Shown in pieces: positions 39,001 through 50,853 of a stretch of 64,000 nucleotides of DNA. The number at the start of each line of letters is the position of its first letter. The stretch's first letter is position 1. The position numbers and the translations under genes are program-made. The notes beneath the pieces are model-generated. The model was not told where the DNA came from. It searched no databases and saw only the letters and a program-made list of their open reading frames with translations. The DNA comes from Pagrus major (lineage: Eukaryota > Chordata > Actinopteri > Spariformes > Sparidae), in contig NC_133234.1 of NCBI RefSeq assembly GCF_040436345.1, positions 12,399,446 through 12,463,445 on the forward strand, written 5' to 3'.

Positions 39001-40839
39001 CATGCAACTTATATCTTTTGTTTAGTTAAAGAGGTTTCTCTTAATGTTGTAGAAAATGACATGCTGTTTTTTTAAAACTGACAGCAGCCTAACTGGATTA
39101 TCATTATCTTGGAAACAAACAAACAAACATAAAGTGGATATTTGTGCCTGTGTTAATCTGTCTGACCTGAGGTCTTTTGAGCTCCCGCGCCACCTTGGCA
39201 TTGTGATCACACAGCTCAGCAAACGGCTTCCCACTGAGGAGGTAGAGTTGTGCTGTCTTGACAAACCAGTCCATGCGGTTACTGTCCAAGTCCGTCTCAA
39301 AGACGCTAAGAGCACTGGACACATGGGCAAACTGTTCTGTCTGGTCGGGCTTCTTGAAGAAAAAGATGGGGTAGCGGCGGTCGCCTCCAGGGTAAGGCTT
39401 TCTGTTGGCGTCGCTGCTGATCAGACTCTCCTTGGCTGCAAACGCCAAGTCACCGAACAGTCCGAAGCACAGACCCTCGGGGTTGGCCTTGTTCACAGGA
39501 CGAGTAGCGTCCTTGAACATGTGCTGGTAGAGTGTGCTGTCCTTAGAGCCAGAGAGCAGGAAGTGAGGGTCGTGCTGGTGGCGCCACACAATACCAGTGG
39601 TCACATCTTTGTGTTCCTCAAAGGTGGCAAAGGGAATGAAAGGTCTGCGGACATCCCACACATAGATGTTGTGATCCACCATCATGGAACAGGTGGCTAG
39701 ATGAAACTTCCTCTCAGGCCGCCACTTGACACGTGCCACTGAGGCGATCGTCTGGACACAATAGATCTCTTTGGCCCGGTTAGTGGTCATGTCCCACACC
39801 TTCACCATCTTGTCTCTGCCTCCAGTGGCAAGCCATCCCCTGAAATGGAAAGAAAAGGAGAAATCTGAGAATAAAAACCCACAACTAAAACACTACTAAT
39901 TGCAAGTGACAGAGACACTATGACCCAAGATACCTTAAGAAACAACTTCTCAGTTGTGTTGTGGTGCAAAGTAATTTCCTTTTACCTGTCATCAGGGTGC
40001 CAGTCACAGCAGAACACGGGACCAGTGTGGGCAGTGAACATGCGCTCGTATCGGTCCGGACGCCTGATGTCCCACAGTTGGACGTTGCCATTCTCAAAGG
40101 ATGCAGCAAATGTGAAATAATCCTTCATGCTGAACTGGACGTCCCTTACACTCTCTGACTGACCTGGAAGAAACGGGTTCAAAGCAAACAAAATCACATC
40201 ACACAACATTACTTCAACTCTTGCATAATTTTCTTGTTTAATGTTGAAACACAGTGAATGCATGGAGTCAAAGTATCCATTAAAACTCTCAGAAATTGTA
40301 TTTCATTTCACTGGGGAATATATGATTTTCCACATATGCTCATCACACAATATTCTACCTGAGAAAGTGCTGACAGACTCCTTTTTGCGCAAGTCGAAGC
40401 ACTTCATGAATCCGTCCTGCGAACCACTTAGCAGCATGTAAACCTCTGTTGGGTGGAAGCACACCTTGTTCACGGTGCGTTTGTGCTCAGTGAACAGCTG
40501 GTCCTGCTTGTTACGGGAGGGTTTTCCTAGGTTCCAAGTGACCACCGCCCCATTGGTGGCAGCCGTGGCCAGCAGGTTCTCCTCCATCTGGTGCCACATA
40601 ACATCTGCACAGCTGAAGTTGAGAGAGGGTTTGCGGCCGACGCGTAGATTCAGCTTCTCCACGAATTGCTCCTCCTCCAGCGCGTAGATCTTGAAGATGT
40701 TGCGGCCGGCCACCACCACCTGCGTGGCGTCACGGCACACGCTGATGGCGTTGGCAGGCGCGTCCAAGTGGCAGAACATTGTTCGGCCACTGACGGCACT
40801 GCTGCTGAGGGCTGTGGTAACCCGTGACATCTTCTCCAT
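36026..40839 (-). CDS. wdr24: WDR24, GATOR2 complex subunit
   Basis: Predicted 789-residue subunit of GATOR2, which counters GATOR1 and so permits mTORC1 activation at lysosomes when amino acids are present. Nine coding exons: 40839-40359, 40163-39986, 39839-39167, 38255-38143, 38052-37925, 37818-37714, 37589-37252, 36875-36691, 36194-36026; phases close exactly. The N-terminal half is a WD40 propeller ([79 protein letters not shown]). An acidic linker leads to a helical domain with [13 protein letters not shown] and [15 protein letters not shown]-like [15 protein letters not shown]. The protein ends in a Cys/His-rich RING-like zinc domain ([46 protein letters not shown]). Length matches human (790). 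A 5' UTR intron (acceptor just before the ATG, donor near 41152) precedes the start. Confidence 0.96.
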
Positions 40840-42194
40840 GTTCCTGAGGGGCACAAAAAGTGTCATTACTTGAGCTCAGAGACAATAAAAGTGAGAAGAT
40901 GAATCAAGTGAACTGTAAATTCATTTGCTTCTTTTACAGCACTGCTATAAAAGGTGTATGAGCAACATTTAAAATGATTTAAAGGCAGTTCATCAATTCA
41001 CCACAGGGTGGCACTCAAGCTAAATAAGATGTTAGATTAATGCAGTACTTGGTGTGGGGGACAGGAGAGGAGGCAGTGTGTTACAAACACACCAGTGCAC
41101 AGTATCATTTGTATTTTAACATTTTAGATAATGAAATAGCCACAGTACTTACTTGGTGAAGAAGCACGCGCCTTGTCAATGTCTGCAGCAGCACAGAGTC
41201 CTCTTCATGTGCTCCCATGTGAGCCAGCTTGCTAATGAGAGAGATTGGCATGAGAGCAACACAGAGCATGAGTTTATAGTTAGTACAGATATAATATGTC
41301 TACCATTAGATTTTTCAACTATTTATCATTTCAAGTTTTACATCTGTTATAAATTCATTCTGTTTGTTTACCTCGTTTGGTCTGTGTTACTCACCTTCTA
41401 CCTCGTGCTAGTTATTGATTAATAACTAAATGTGCTCACGTGAAGATATGATGATGCAGTGAGAGACAAAACAGGTTGAAGGAACCTACTAACCCAAGTA
41501 ACACTATTAAGACTGACTAACAATACTACTAAACATTACCTGGTATCATAACCTTGATTTCGTGCTGCGGTGGTTCGCGTCACTCCACAACAGGGTTAAA
41601 TTAGAGCTGTGTATCTGTCAGTGTCTCCACTGAGCTCAGCTGTCTGCTGCTGGGTTGTTGCTGCTACAACCAGCTAAACTCTCCCTACAGGGTAATTGTA
41701 CTACAAACATGACAGGAATGTGATGCTAATGCTAGCTGGCTAACCTAGCTACCGAGCACTTTTGCAAAGACGAAACGTGCACCACTCAAGCTTTACAAGT
41801 ATGTTAAACATTTAGAGAAATATGAAAAAATATATTCTACTTGAATAACTGTCTATGTGAAGTCAATAATAAAATATTTCAGGGGACAAACCTTCTGAAA
41901 CTGTTGCTCACTGCTTGCGGTACCGGAAGTAGTATGTTGCTCTATCACCTCGCGGGAATTCTGTCTGTCATACCGGAAGTATCGTCACACGACTGCAATA
42001 CTTTCAGTGTATGAGTCATTTTCAGCTTCTTGGCGGTTTAACTTCGTTTCAGGTGTCCTTCAAACGAAGGTGGGTGCTGTATTTGTTGGATTAAGGCGGT
42101 GTGGAAACAGTAAGGCGCAGCGCGGTTCGTGTAAAATGGAGGCTCTGCACACTTTGTGTCTGTTTGCAGGTGATGCTGTGAGCTCTCTGCTGCC
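40840..42194. promoter_or_regulatory. Divergent wdr24 / HhH-gene promoter region
   Basis: Holds the non-coding 5' exons of both genes. The core is probably 41880-42010, with two identical ETS-type sites ACCGGAAGT at 41922-41930 and 41972-41980, exactly 50 bases apart and in the same direction, and 'cctcgcggga' between them. No TATA box is seen. The HhH gene has an acceptor (ctgtttgcag) ending near 42170, just before its ATG. Confidence 0.6.
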
Positions 42195-44213
42195 ATGAGT
42201 GCTCTGTTTGCCTGTGAGGATCCAGCCACATGGAGGGGTGTGTATGAGAAGTACTGGGATGTAGTGGAGGCCAAGGCCAAAGCCAAGAAACCTGGAAAGC
42301 TGCTGAACCTTGACAAGTGGTAAATCCCCTTTTCCTTACGGCAACAGTTAAAAAAATCACACTCAACTTCACTGAGTTAAGGACAGATGTAGACACTGTA
42401 GTAAATCTGTTTATCTGCTGGATTCTTACAATAAAACTCTTACTCGTGATCTAAGCATCAAAAGTTCATGCTTGACACTGGAGATAGTAGTTTCACAAAG
42501 CAACCCCAACTCTGTGACAAGTAAAAGTCAGGCATTTACATTTTTATTCAGTAAAAGTATAAAGGCGTTGGCATCAGAATATTGTGTATCATATTATGGG
42601 GTTAAAATTACTGATGCATAAGGTGTTCATCACCATAATGTTGAAGTTTATTTTTGGGAAAGCTTGTAGGAATTTCATTTGGATCAATAAAGTTTCATCT
42701 TTAAAACCTCAAAATTGAATTCAAGTACAGTACTTGAGTAAATTAAGTAAGTTACTTTCCTCTGCTGAGCTTCACTCAGAGGCTGAATTATTTAGTTACC
42801 ACACATTTCTCATCTATGTTCCAGTTGAAAGATCTTGAAAAAGCCAGTGGGTGGATGTTGAATTTTGGATTGTTTTGTCAAATATCCTATTTTTACAGTT
42901 ACAATAGGTTCATAGCACGTCCTTTTTTTCATGAATGTAAATATAAAGCAGTGTGTATATGGATATAATTATCATATAAAGTGTGGTGCATGGATTGAGT
43001 GTGCATGATTTAACATAACTGATCCTGATCTGTGTGTATCTGTGCTCAGGTACCAAGAGGAGCTGCCCACACTCATTTCAAGTCGACCTGACAAACATGT
43101 CACTCAGTCAGAGCTGGTCAAACTGATGGAGTGGAAGCTCACTGTAAGTAACGTCGAGACACCAACTCTTAATACTCTCAAGGACATTTAATGCACTCAC
43201 ACAAAAGATGTTGCTGCACACTGCTTCAGTAAATACTCCTCCTAACATATAGTAGAGCTACAAAGAGGCAAAAAAGAGGTGCGTCAGCCGTGTCCTTGAG
43301 TGGCCCCGTGTGCTTTTCTGCAGAGAGGGAAGTTCAGGCCGAGGCTGCAGCAGCTGGCGGCTTCCAACAGCGAGGAAACTGTGGAGAAATGCTCCAGAAA
43401 GGCCTTCAGTCTCCTGCCTGACATGCAGGCAGCTATCGCAGAGCTCAGCTCCCTGAAAGGAGTCGGCCCAGCCACCGCTTCAGGTTAGCACACGATCAGC
43501 ATATAGGCAAAAAGATCAAAGCTTAAGAATCCATACGGATAAAACATCTCTGTGATCCTCTTAAAGCACACGGTGATTACCTTCTCAGTAAGTGTACAGG
43601 CCTGAGCGGCTGGGACCCCCCGCTCTCTGTTTAAATACTTTGTATTCACTTCATGTCGACATTCATCTTGGCTTGGGGCTGACTGTTCATTTTATTCCAG
43701 CTGTGTTGGCGGCAGGAGCTCCAGAACAGACTGCATTCATGTCTGATGAAGCCATGGAGAGTGTACCGGGACTGAAGCCCATCCAGTACACAGCCAAGCA
43801 CTACGCTCTGTACCTGGGCAAAATGGTTGAGAGGACTGAAAAACTAAACAAAGGTGAGGTCATTACAGGAATATACTGGAAGATTTCATGTTTTATTGTC
43901 CGACAACATTGGGTTAAAGGCTTTTTGATGTGGCTTTTTAACCCTCATCAATCACTGTTGAAACACATTTTCTGGCATTTTTCAGTCAAATCAAAACTGC
44001 TTTTGTTCTGATAATTGTTCTCCCCGGTCGTCCTCAGTGGATCCCCAGCAGGACTGGACGCCCCACAGGCTGGAGCTGTGTCTGTGGGCAATGACCATAG
44101 CCGAACAGCAGAAGCTCCCACTTCTAAAGGACGTGAAGGCTGGCAGTGTGGCAGAGAAGTGCTCAGACTCTGACACTGACCTGAGACCAGCAAAGAAGCT
44201 CAAAACAAGATAA
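42195..44213 (+). CDS. Uncharacterised helix-hairpin-helix protein
   Basis: Predicted 235-residue protein. Five exons: 42195-42319, 43050-43143, 43324-43483, 43701-43853, 44038-44213, all GT-AG and in phase. I recognise the family as a conserved but unnamed animal protein and know no assigned function. The start is MSALFACEDPATWRGVYEKY, followed by a basic helix (EAKAKAKKPGKLLNLDKWY). LVKLMEWKLTRGKFRPRL lies near 65-81. A helix-hairpin-helix, LSSLKGVGPATASAVLA, lies at about 114-130, with the GVG hairpin expected for non-sequence-specific DNA backbone contact as in HhH-GPD glycosylases. A short charged tail ends in KKLKTR, a possible nuclear signal. The Asp after the HhH in glycosylases is not obvious, although FMSDEAMES follows the motif. 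AATAAA at 44291-44296. A nuclear DNA-binding role is inference. Confidence 0.85.
42520..42775. repeat. Fragment of the 'cagtacttgagtaaa' repeat
   Basis: 'aaaacctcaaaattgaattc' followed by 'aagtacagtacttgagtaaa' and 'aagttactttcctctgctga' is the right end of the repeat seen in weaker form at 18780-19080. It lies in intron 1 of the HhH gene. Confidence 0.5.
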
Positions 44214-44402
44214 AAATTACAACTATTGCACCATATTTTTTATATTAAACTTAATGTTTGTCTGTTGTTTTGTTATATTTTTCCAAAAATAATAAAGCAT
44301 TTATATCCTATAGAGAACATTGAGTGTTTTTCTGGAGAACATATTTTCAAGATCAGTTTTGCTTTACATGTCTGAGTATGTAATGATATAATGGAACATT
44401 TG

Positions 44403-44652
44403 TTAACACTTTATAATAGCCATCATTAATAAATAGTATATTTATAGTTAATTAAACATCGGTTAGTACTTTTTTGACTTAACAATTAAATGCTTTATCA
44501 ACAATTTATTAAGCAGCTGTTTATTGTAAGGTTGAAACTTTTTTTACAATACTTTACAATAGATTTAACTGTTTAGAAAGCATTTTACTGTTAACAGATA
44601 ATTATTCAATAAACTTTAATTATCTGTAATTAATGTGGTAATAAAGTGTTAC
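44403..44652. repeat. Second palindromic 'aacactttataat' element
   Basis: Starts 'ttaacactttataatagcca' and ends 'ggtaataaagtgtta', inverted. The interior shares 'caattaaatgctttatcaac' type words with 8128-8450. It lies just after the polyadenylation site of the HhH gene. Confidence 0.65.
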
Positions 44653-44710
44653 CAAACAATTTATGTACTTCAGCAGTTTAAATGCTCCAAATTCAGTGAT
44701 GATAACAATT

Positions 44711-44838
44711 AGGGCTGCGACTAACAATTATTGTCATTATCAATCAATCTGATTATTTTCTTGATTAATCATACAGCCTATCAAACGTTAGCAAACAGTG
44801 AAAATGCCCATTAATCTCAGAGAACAAGAGGAGAAAAA
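44711..44838. repeat. Truncated third copy of the 'gctgcaac' element
   Basis: 'agggctgcgactaacaatta' and 'tgattattttcttgattaat' match the left end of the element at 12326-12609. The right part is absent; the next element begins almost at once. Confidence 0.65.
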
Positions 44839-44841
44839 ACC

Positions 44842-45330
44842 TTAAAGGAGACATATGCTCATTTTCAGGTTCATAATTTTATTTTGGTTTACTATTAGAA
44901 TAGGGTCGTGCTGCAGCTCTGTATTCCCCCTCTGTCTGAAACACTGTTTTAAGTCCTATCTCTTTAAGGCCCCCCTCCTGAATACCCAGTCTGCTCTGAT
45001 TGGTCAGCTCAAACATGCCTGAGCCAGGACCACTCTGTTGTGTTTTCAGCTCCAGTAAGCTTAATTTCTAGCGTAAAGATAGGCATAAATCATGAAAATG
45101 GGCAACACGGTGACATAGTGTGATGGCAAAAAGTCACAGAATTAAAGGCGGGACTACTGACAAGGCGTTTCTGAGCACTTTGGGAGCAGTGTTTTCTGTG
45201 GCAGAGAGGAGCTCTCATTGTCATGGACTTTGGGCTTTTTGATTTTCAAGATCTTTTACATGCACAAGAATCATACAAAACACTGAAGGAAAGGGAAAAA
45301 AAATGAACAAGCATAAGAAGTCTCCTTTAA
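44842..45330. repeat. 'TTAAAGGAGACATAT' miniature element
   Basis: Terminal inverted repeats are 'ttaaaggagacatatgctca' and 'aagaagtctcctttaa'. The interior has 'tttcaggttcataatttta' and 'ggactttgggctttttgat', familiar from a roughly 0.5-kb percomorph non-autonomous DNA element. TTAA at both ends suggests a piggyBac-like target preference. Confidence 0.7.
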
Positions 45331-48300
45331 ACAAAATGTTTTAAGCTTCAACACACAAAGCAGCAGTAGGATGTTGCCACAGTATTGTTCTTTATTTATA
45401 TTGTTTCTAAATTAAAGCAAAGTACATTGAACAGTACAAAATAAAACAAAATATATTCATATATATACAATATAAAATGGTTCCGTTTAGAACATTTAAA
45501 AAGTACAATAGATTGTGAAATAATTAATGAGGACTTTGATATAAATTATCCATTTGTAAATTTAGTTTTCCTTTAGTTTCCTCATGACCGAGAGAAAAAT
45601 AGCTTCTTCTGCTTTTTCTGTTTGTAAACGCTGTTGTCGGCACAACCTCTTGTCTGGTCTGAGAGATTGAACCTCGTAAGCTTGGCACCATTTTGATCGA
45701 TACAAGTAAGCAGCTCAGGAAAAACTACCACAGCAGCACAGATATGACTTTTTTTATTCTCAACCGCTGGAGGGAAACCATCTGTGATATTTGCATGACC
45801 TCGAGTGGCTCAGGCAGGATTTGTGAACATGAGAAGAATCTGCGCCAGAGCTAGAAACTGGGGAGCCGAGACTTTATCAACGTTCTCTGTTTTAAACCAG
45901 AAAATATACCCTCATCTCCAGAGAGCAACCCTGAATACTGTCACAAACTCTTTAACGCTTGTTTCTGGCTTCAGCTGACTAAAATCAGTGTTCACTATCC
46001 ACTTGAGTCCAGATCGTTCCTCATTTAAAGTTGAATACTGTTGACTTAAAGCGTGATTGATAGCTGCATAAATTGTTGACCTTTGACACTCTGCAAGCAT
46101 TGGGATTCACTGATGCACGTTTAGTCTGCAGTGCAGTTTTGTGTCCCAGACAGTTTTACTGACTAATTAACACAAATGTTCAATCAGACTTTGTTTTAAA
46201 CATTTTAACACATCAGTATCCAGGATAATGTGGGTACTAAAGCCAAATATCTGCAACTTTTGGGGCCTTAGAACCACATAAACCAGCATTTCAGGTTTCA
46301 ACATCTTTAGTAAAACATTACAAGTCTAAATGTATGCACTGATGAGCATCCAATGACTGTTGTTCTGTCCATCTCTGGAGCTACAGTAGCCTGCTTTAGC
46401 TGCACAGTCCTGCAGTGAGTTCACATATATGTATATCTAAGTAGCAATAAACACTAGGAAAAGGCAACCTGGCCGGCTTGTTGGCAAGCAGCAGTTCAGA
46501 GCAGCTACTGGATATATTAACAACTTGAGTTGCTTGCACTGCGACGTCTTTCTCTAATGGATCCTGTAGAATGAACCATACAGCTAAGAGCGAAGCAGCC
46601 TCTCTGCCTGGTGCTCAGTCTTATATACTATAACAAGGCATTGGGCATAACAGCACAATGGATTGGCATCGGGAGGTAAAAAAAGCTTCAAAGAATGTTT
46701 ATGGCAGTAGAGAATATGGCACGCCAACATGTCAATTAATGACAGAACAACTAAAACAATATGATGAAATCAGCAAGTCAAATGTTGGCAATGTACATTT
46801 CTGCAAACCATGGATATGTTAAGTTTATATTCATGCCTATCGTATCACCAGATTACATGTGTGTGAGCTGACTTGTGTCAGGAGAAGGAGGGGATTGTAG
46901 TGGCGTGGCAGCTAGGCGAGAGAACACTGTCGTCTGTTTGAGACTATTTTTTGACAAGGCGTTGAGGCAATCTGCCGCTGAAAACTGGGTATTTCCTGCT
47001 GCGCTTGTGTCAATGGAACCAGGAAAGCCAAAAACATTTTCCAAACTATGGCCAAGTGTTTTTTGTGCCTAAACCTAACAAGAACATAAGCACAGCAATA
47101 CTGCACAACATGAAATTGAAAACTGATAAAGAAATGTAGAGTATCAACATGTCTGTGGTTTGCAGAAATAAATTGGCAACATCTACTCTGGCGATTGGGT
47201 GGGACGAAATACAGGAAACAGGAAATAAGAGACAGTAGGGAAATGTCAAGTATGCTGCATTTTTGTATCAGACGAGCATTGAAATCAACAGTACTTCGGT
47301 AGCAAACACATCAACAAGGGTCCAAGTATAAATGAGACTTTCGACTACGAGTGTTATTGATAGTCCCACCGTCCTTATACTGTTGAAAACAAATATGTCA
47401 CTCCAAGACGGCAATTAAATTAACATCATGCAGCCTGTCAGATCCACTTATTGAGGAAAGATATCCTGTTTACGGCCTATAGCTTCGGGCTCTGCTGTAT
47501 CCCTGCAACAACCATGCATCATCCTGACACCGGGGGTATTGTGACATGAGTGTGACAGGACGTGAAAGCATGAACGCTGCCGCTTTACAGCCCAGCTCCA
47601 TCCCTCACAAACCAATACCATCACATGCCGTCAGCCAGAGGATGAGAGTAAGGCCTCCATCACTCCTCTCCTTTAAGATGAGCTGCTGTGCGAGTGCAGG
47701 AGATGCTTTTTATCAGGAGGTGTGATGGCGCTGTGGTCGGCTCAGGCTCAGGGGCAGGAGATTTGGCTTACAGAGCAGTAATAAACTACTCTCGGAAACT
47801 TTCCCTCCACCTGGTTGTTTAAGATACTTCTCATTTTCTCTGGCTTTTTTCAGAGGAGACTTGTATAATATACACTGGACATTTCACTCTGTATGAGAGG
47901 TACTTAAGCGAGTATCATTTTTTTGTGTTTTCAGGGGCGTAAAGAACTCACAAGCTTTCGATTTTAGTCCTGCATGTACTTCCAGGAGGGGTAATATTCA
48001 CAGTTAACGTGTTCTACAAAAACATAGCCACTTACTAGCCCTTTTTACAACCCGTCTGGGTTCCTATGAATCTTAAAGTAAAAGAGGCACATTAACCTCC
48101 TTTCAGGCATCATCTTTATCTTCATTATAGGCTAACAGGGTATGTATGCATTATTCATTGATGTATCTTTGCTATCCCAAGCAATAATATTTCCTAGTAT
48201 ACACAAGAGTTCCCATCAGAGATCCATTACGACCAAAGAATTGGCTGATCTTCGCTTTTTTTTCTTTATGCGATCTGAAAATGGCTTATTCTGGCTATTT

Positions 48301-49377
48301 TGTATAGATTCCCTCATTTAACACAGAGTCTTCTGTTACTACTGACAGTTTCATGTGGAAGCAAATGCTGAGGACTGTATTTATAACCAACTATCAAAAT
48401 TGGCAAATGCATAAAAAAAAATTTCCCAGGCAGCCAGCGGACATTCAAATGAATTATTGATTGAATGACTGAAAAATGGAACGTAGCACGAGTAAATGTA
48501 ATTGCTATCCTCGCCTCAGCTTTCCAAAAAAGCTTGAACCACTCTGCCGATAATATATGACAGAAGTCCTGTCTGCAATTTGTTTTTTCGCAGAAGAACT
48601 GCGGCGAGGCGTCTGCGCACTGCAGGAGGCAGTTTGGAGATGTGGGCACTTGCAAAAATGAAGCGGCATCTACTACAAACAAGCTGGGAAAATGAGTCTA
48701 GCTACATGAGAGTTTCACAGGCTTGTACTTGCACAGTTTGTCTCCTTTCATCGCTTGTTAAATATTCACAATGCAAAAAGGAAGTCTGATCACACACGCC
48801 AAAAATGAAGTTTCTCTGAAGCTACCAACCAGCAGGTTTCAAACCAATTAAAACCTTTTTTTTCTTCTGCTTTTGCCCTCTCGTATTAGTTCTTTCTATG
48901 GCTTATTTTGTAAAGCACTAAAGATTTATAAAACCAAGTGAGCTCGAGTTGTCGGTGGTCATCTAAAAATAAAAACTAGGGGATTCTGCCTCATAGACTA
49001 TTTTTCAGAGGATCAAAGCCATACAGGAGTTATCAGAAGAACAACAATCATAGCATTCATTTTGCACCATTTGAAATTTTTCTCTTTTCCCCTTCAAAGA
49101 GGAAAAAAATACAAATAAATATACTCTTGGTTATGAACATACAATATACACATCCACTATCAAATGAAAAACGGGGACAACTTAATAACACTCTTTTTTT
49201 TTCTTTATAGGTACATTCCTTTACAAAAGTATACAGTCCCTAAGAATGAGAAACTGAGGTATAGACTGGGCCTGACAGACCCCAATGCCCTCTGGGACAC
49301 GAAGGTCAGAGGTCAGGTGATGACACATCCGCGCCCTCCCCAGTTCAGTCTGTCAGAGCGAGAACAGGCAGAGGCCA

Positions 49378-49421
49378 GTGTGTGTGTGTGTGTGTGTGAG
49401 AGTGTGTGTATGTGCATGTGT
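49378..49421 (+). repeat. Imperfect (TG)n tract
   Basis: About 20 TG units, interrupted by 'gagag', 'tatg' and 'catg'. Confidence 0.85.
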
Positions 49422-49494
49422 GTTCTTCTCTTCGGTTTGTCCACGTTGACCTACAGAATCAGGCAGTGGCTGCTCTCAAAGACAAAGAGGAGAA

Positions 49495-49496
<2 letters not shown>

Positions 49497-49536
<40 letters not shown>
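49497..49536 (+). repeat. (TG)n microsatellite
   Basis: Twenty uninterrupted TG units, followed by a decayed GT-rich tail. It can form Z-DNA. Confidence 0.9.
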
Positions 49537-49537
<1 letters not shown>

Positions 49538-50853
49538 GCGTGTTTGTGTGTATCCTTATCTCGCCGAGAGCCATAGAGCATGACATGGCATATTTTACAC
49601 GGTGCGCCTAGCAAGTTGGTGGTTAGCGTTTGACACAGCAATAGGAGGAGTTCGCTGGATGAAGTGATGACCATCCAGGAAACTTCAGCATTTTTCTCAC
49701 GAACTTCTTTTTCTTTTCCCTCCTGTCACGCGGTCACTTTCATTTCCTGTCTTCACGTCTTGTCCATGTTGTGTGAACTATGTTTCTCCACAGTGTAGGT
49801 TTAATGTCATGGAAATAATACAGAAAAAAATGATTGCATCTAACTTTTACATGAAGTGAAAATGACAGTGATGCCTCCACTTTAATGTACTCCTTAAGGA
49901 TGACAGAATCCACGTAAAATATGCCTTCCTCTTCCTCCATTTTTCCTGCTACTGCTCTGAGAAAGGGTCTCTAATTCCATTTGTCCTTTGTACAATTTTA
50001 ACTGACAACTTAACCACTTAGCGGCTCAATTTGAAGAAAACATTTTGTTTTTTAAATTTTTTTTATAGCAATTTTGCAAAAGGTCACATTGATCCTGTGA
50101 GTTGTGAGTGAGCAGGGCTGTAAAATCAAAAATTCAGATTTCAGTGGTGCTTTTCTTTGAATATGATTTGTGGCACAGTGAGGACTCAGATTCAGGCTTC
50201 TACTCTGCTCAAGTGCCTTTAAGCAAAACACTGAAACCCTCTTAGTTTAAGGGGCGCTGCTGCAGCTAATCCTGACCTCTGAACTTAAAGAAAGTTCTCG
50301 TTTTTCCAGCATTGTTGCCGCCGCAGTACACACTCCTACTATCTTTCCCTTTAATTCCCTTTCACCAGAGGCACTGGTGATGATCAAGTAAGACTCTTCT
50401 TACTTGAGGTCTTGACAAATATGGACGATGCACTCAAAACAAACGACTGATGAAACGGCTCTTCAAAAAGCTTCCGAAATAAAGGAGCACAACGGCTAAA
50501 TGCTCACTGAAAGGTTAGTGCTGGTAATGTGGATGAAATTTCAACGTATAGTATATATAAAAAGATATAATGCTCCTCAAAATGTATCTGAGGAACTTTC
50601 ACTTGTACTTGTTGCTACTGTAATCCCTCTTTAATAAAAGAGACATATTTTCTTTGATTTGCAAAGTATCTGTAAAAAAGGATTCTTGGTCGATTTTTTG
50701 TTTTGAATGATTTCATATCATTTCATTTGGGTCTAACTTGAGAGGAAATGGGAAAGTTAACTATAATCAAAGGGGACTCTTTGTTTGGATCAGGGTTGGA
50801 GTCAGTGTGTAAATGGAGGAGGGCCTGTGGGATGGGGGTTGGGGGGGCCTTCA

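Larger units (their letters stand above)
45331..50853 (-). other. Gene-free stretch, candidate long rhbdl1 3' UTR
   Basis: No coding exon is supported on either strand across 5.5 kb. Reading leftward from the rhbdl1 stop codon, an AATAAATAAAG-type signal (minus strand, near 45389-45397) lies at the far end, just before the miniature elements. Apart from two GT tracts, the interior is free of the repeats that fill other gaps here, as expected for a conserved UTR. This is inference; part could be intergenic. Confidence 0.4.

Noticed and set aside
49164-49583. 139-residue frame
   Set aside because: Its second half is translation of the TG microsatellites, and the first half matches no family.
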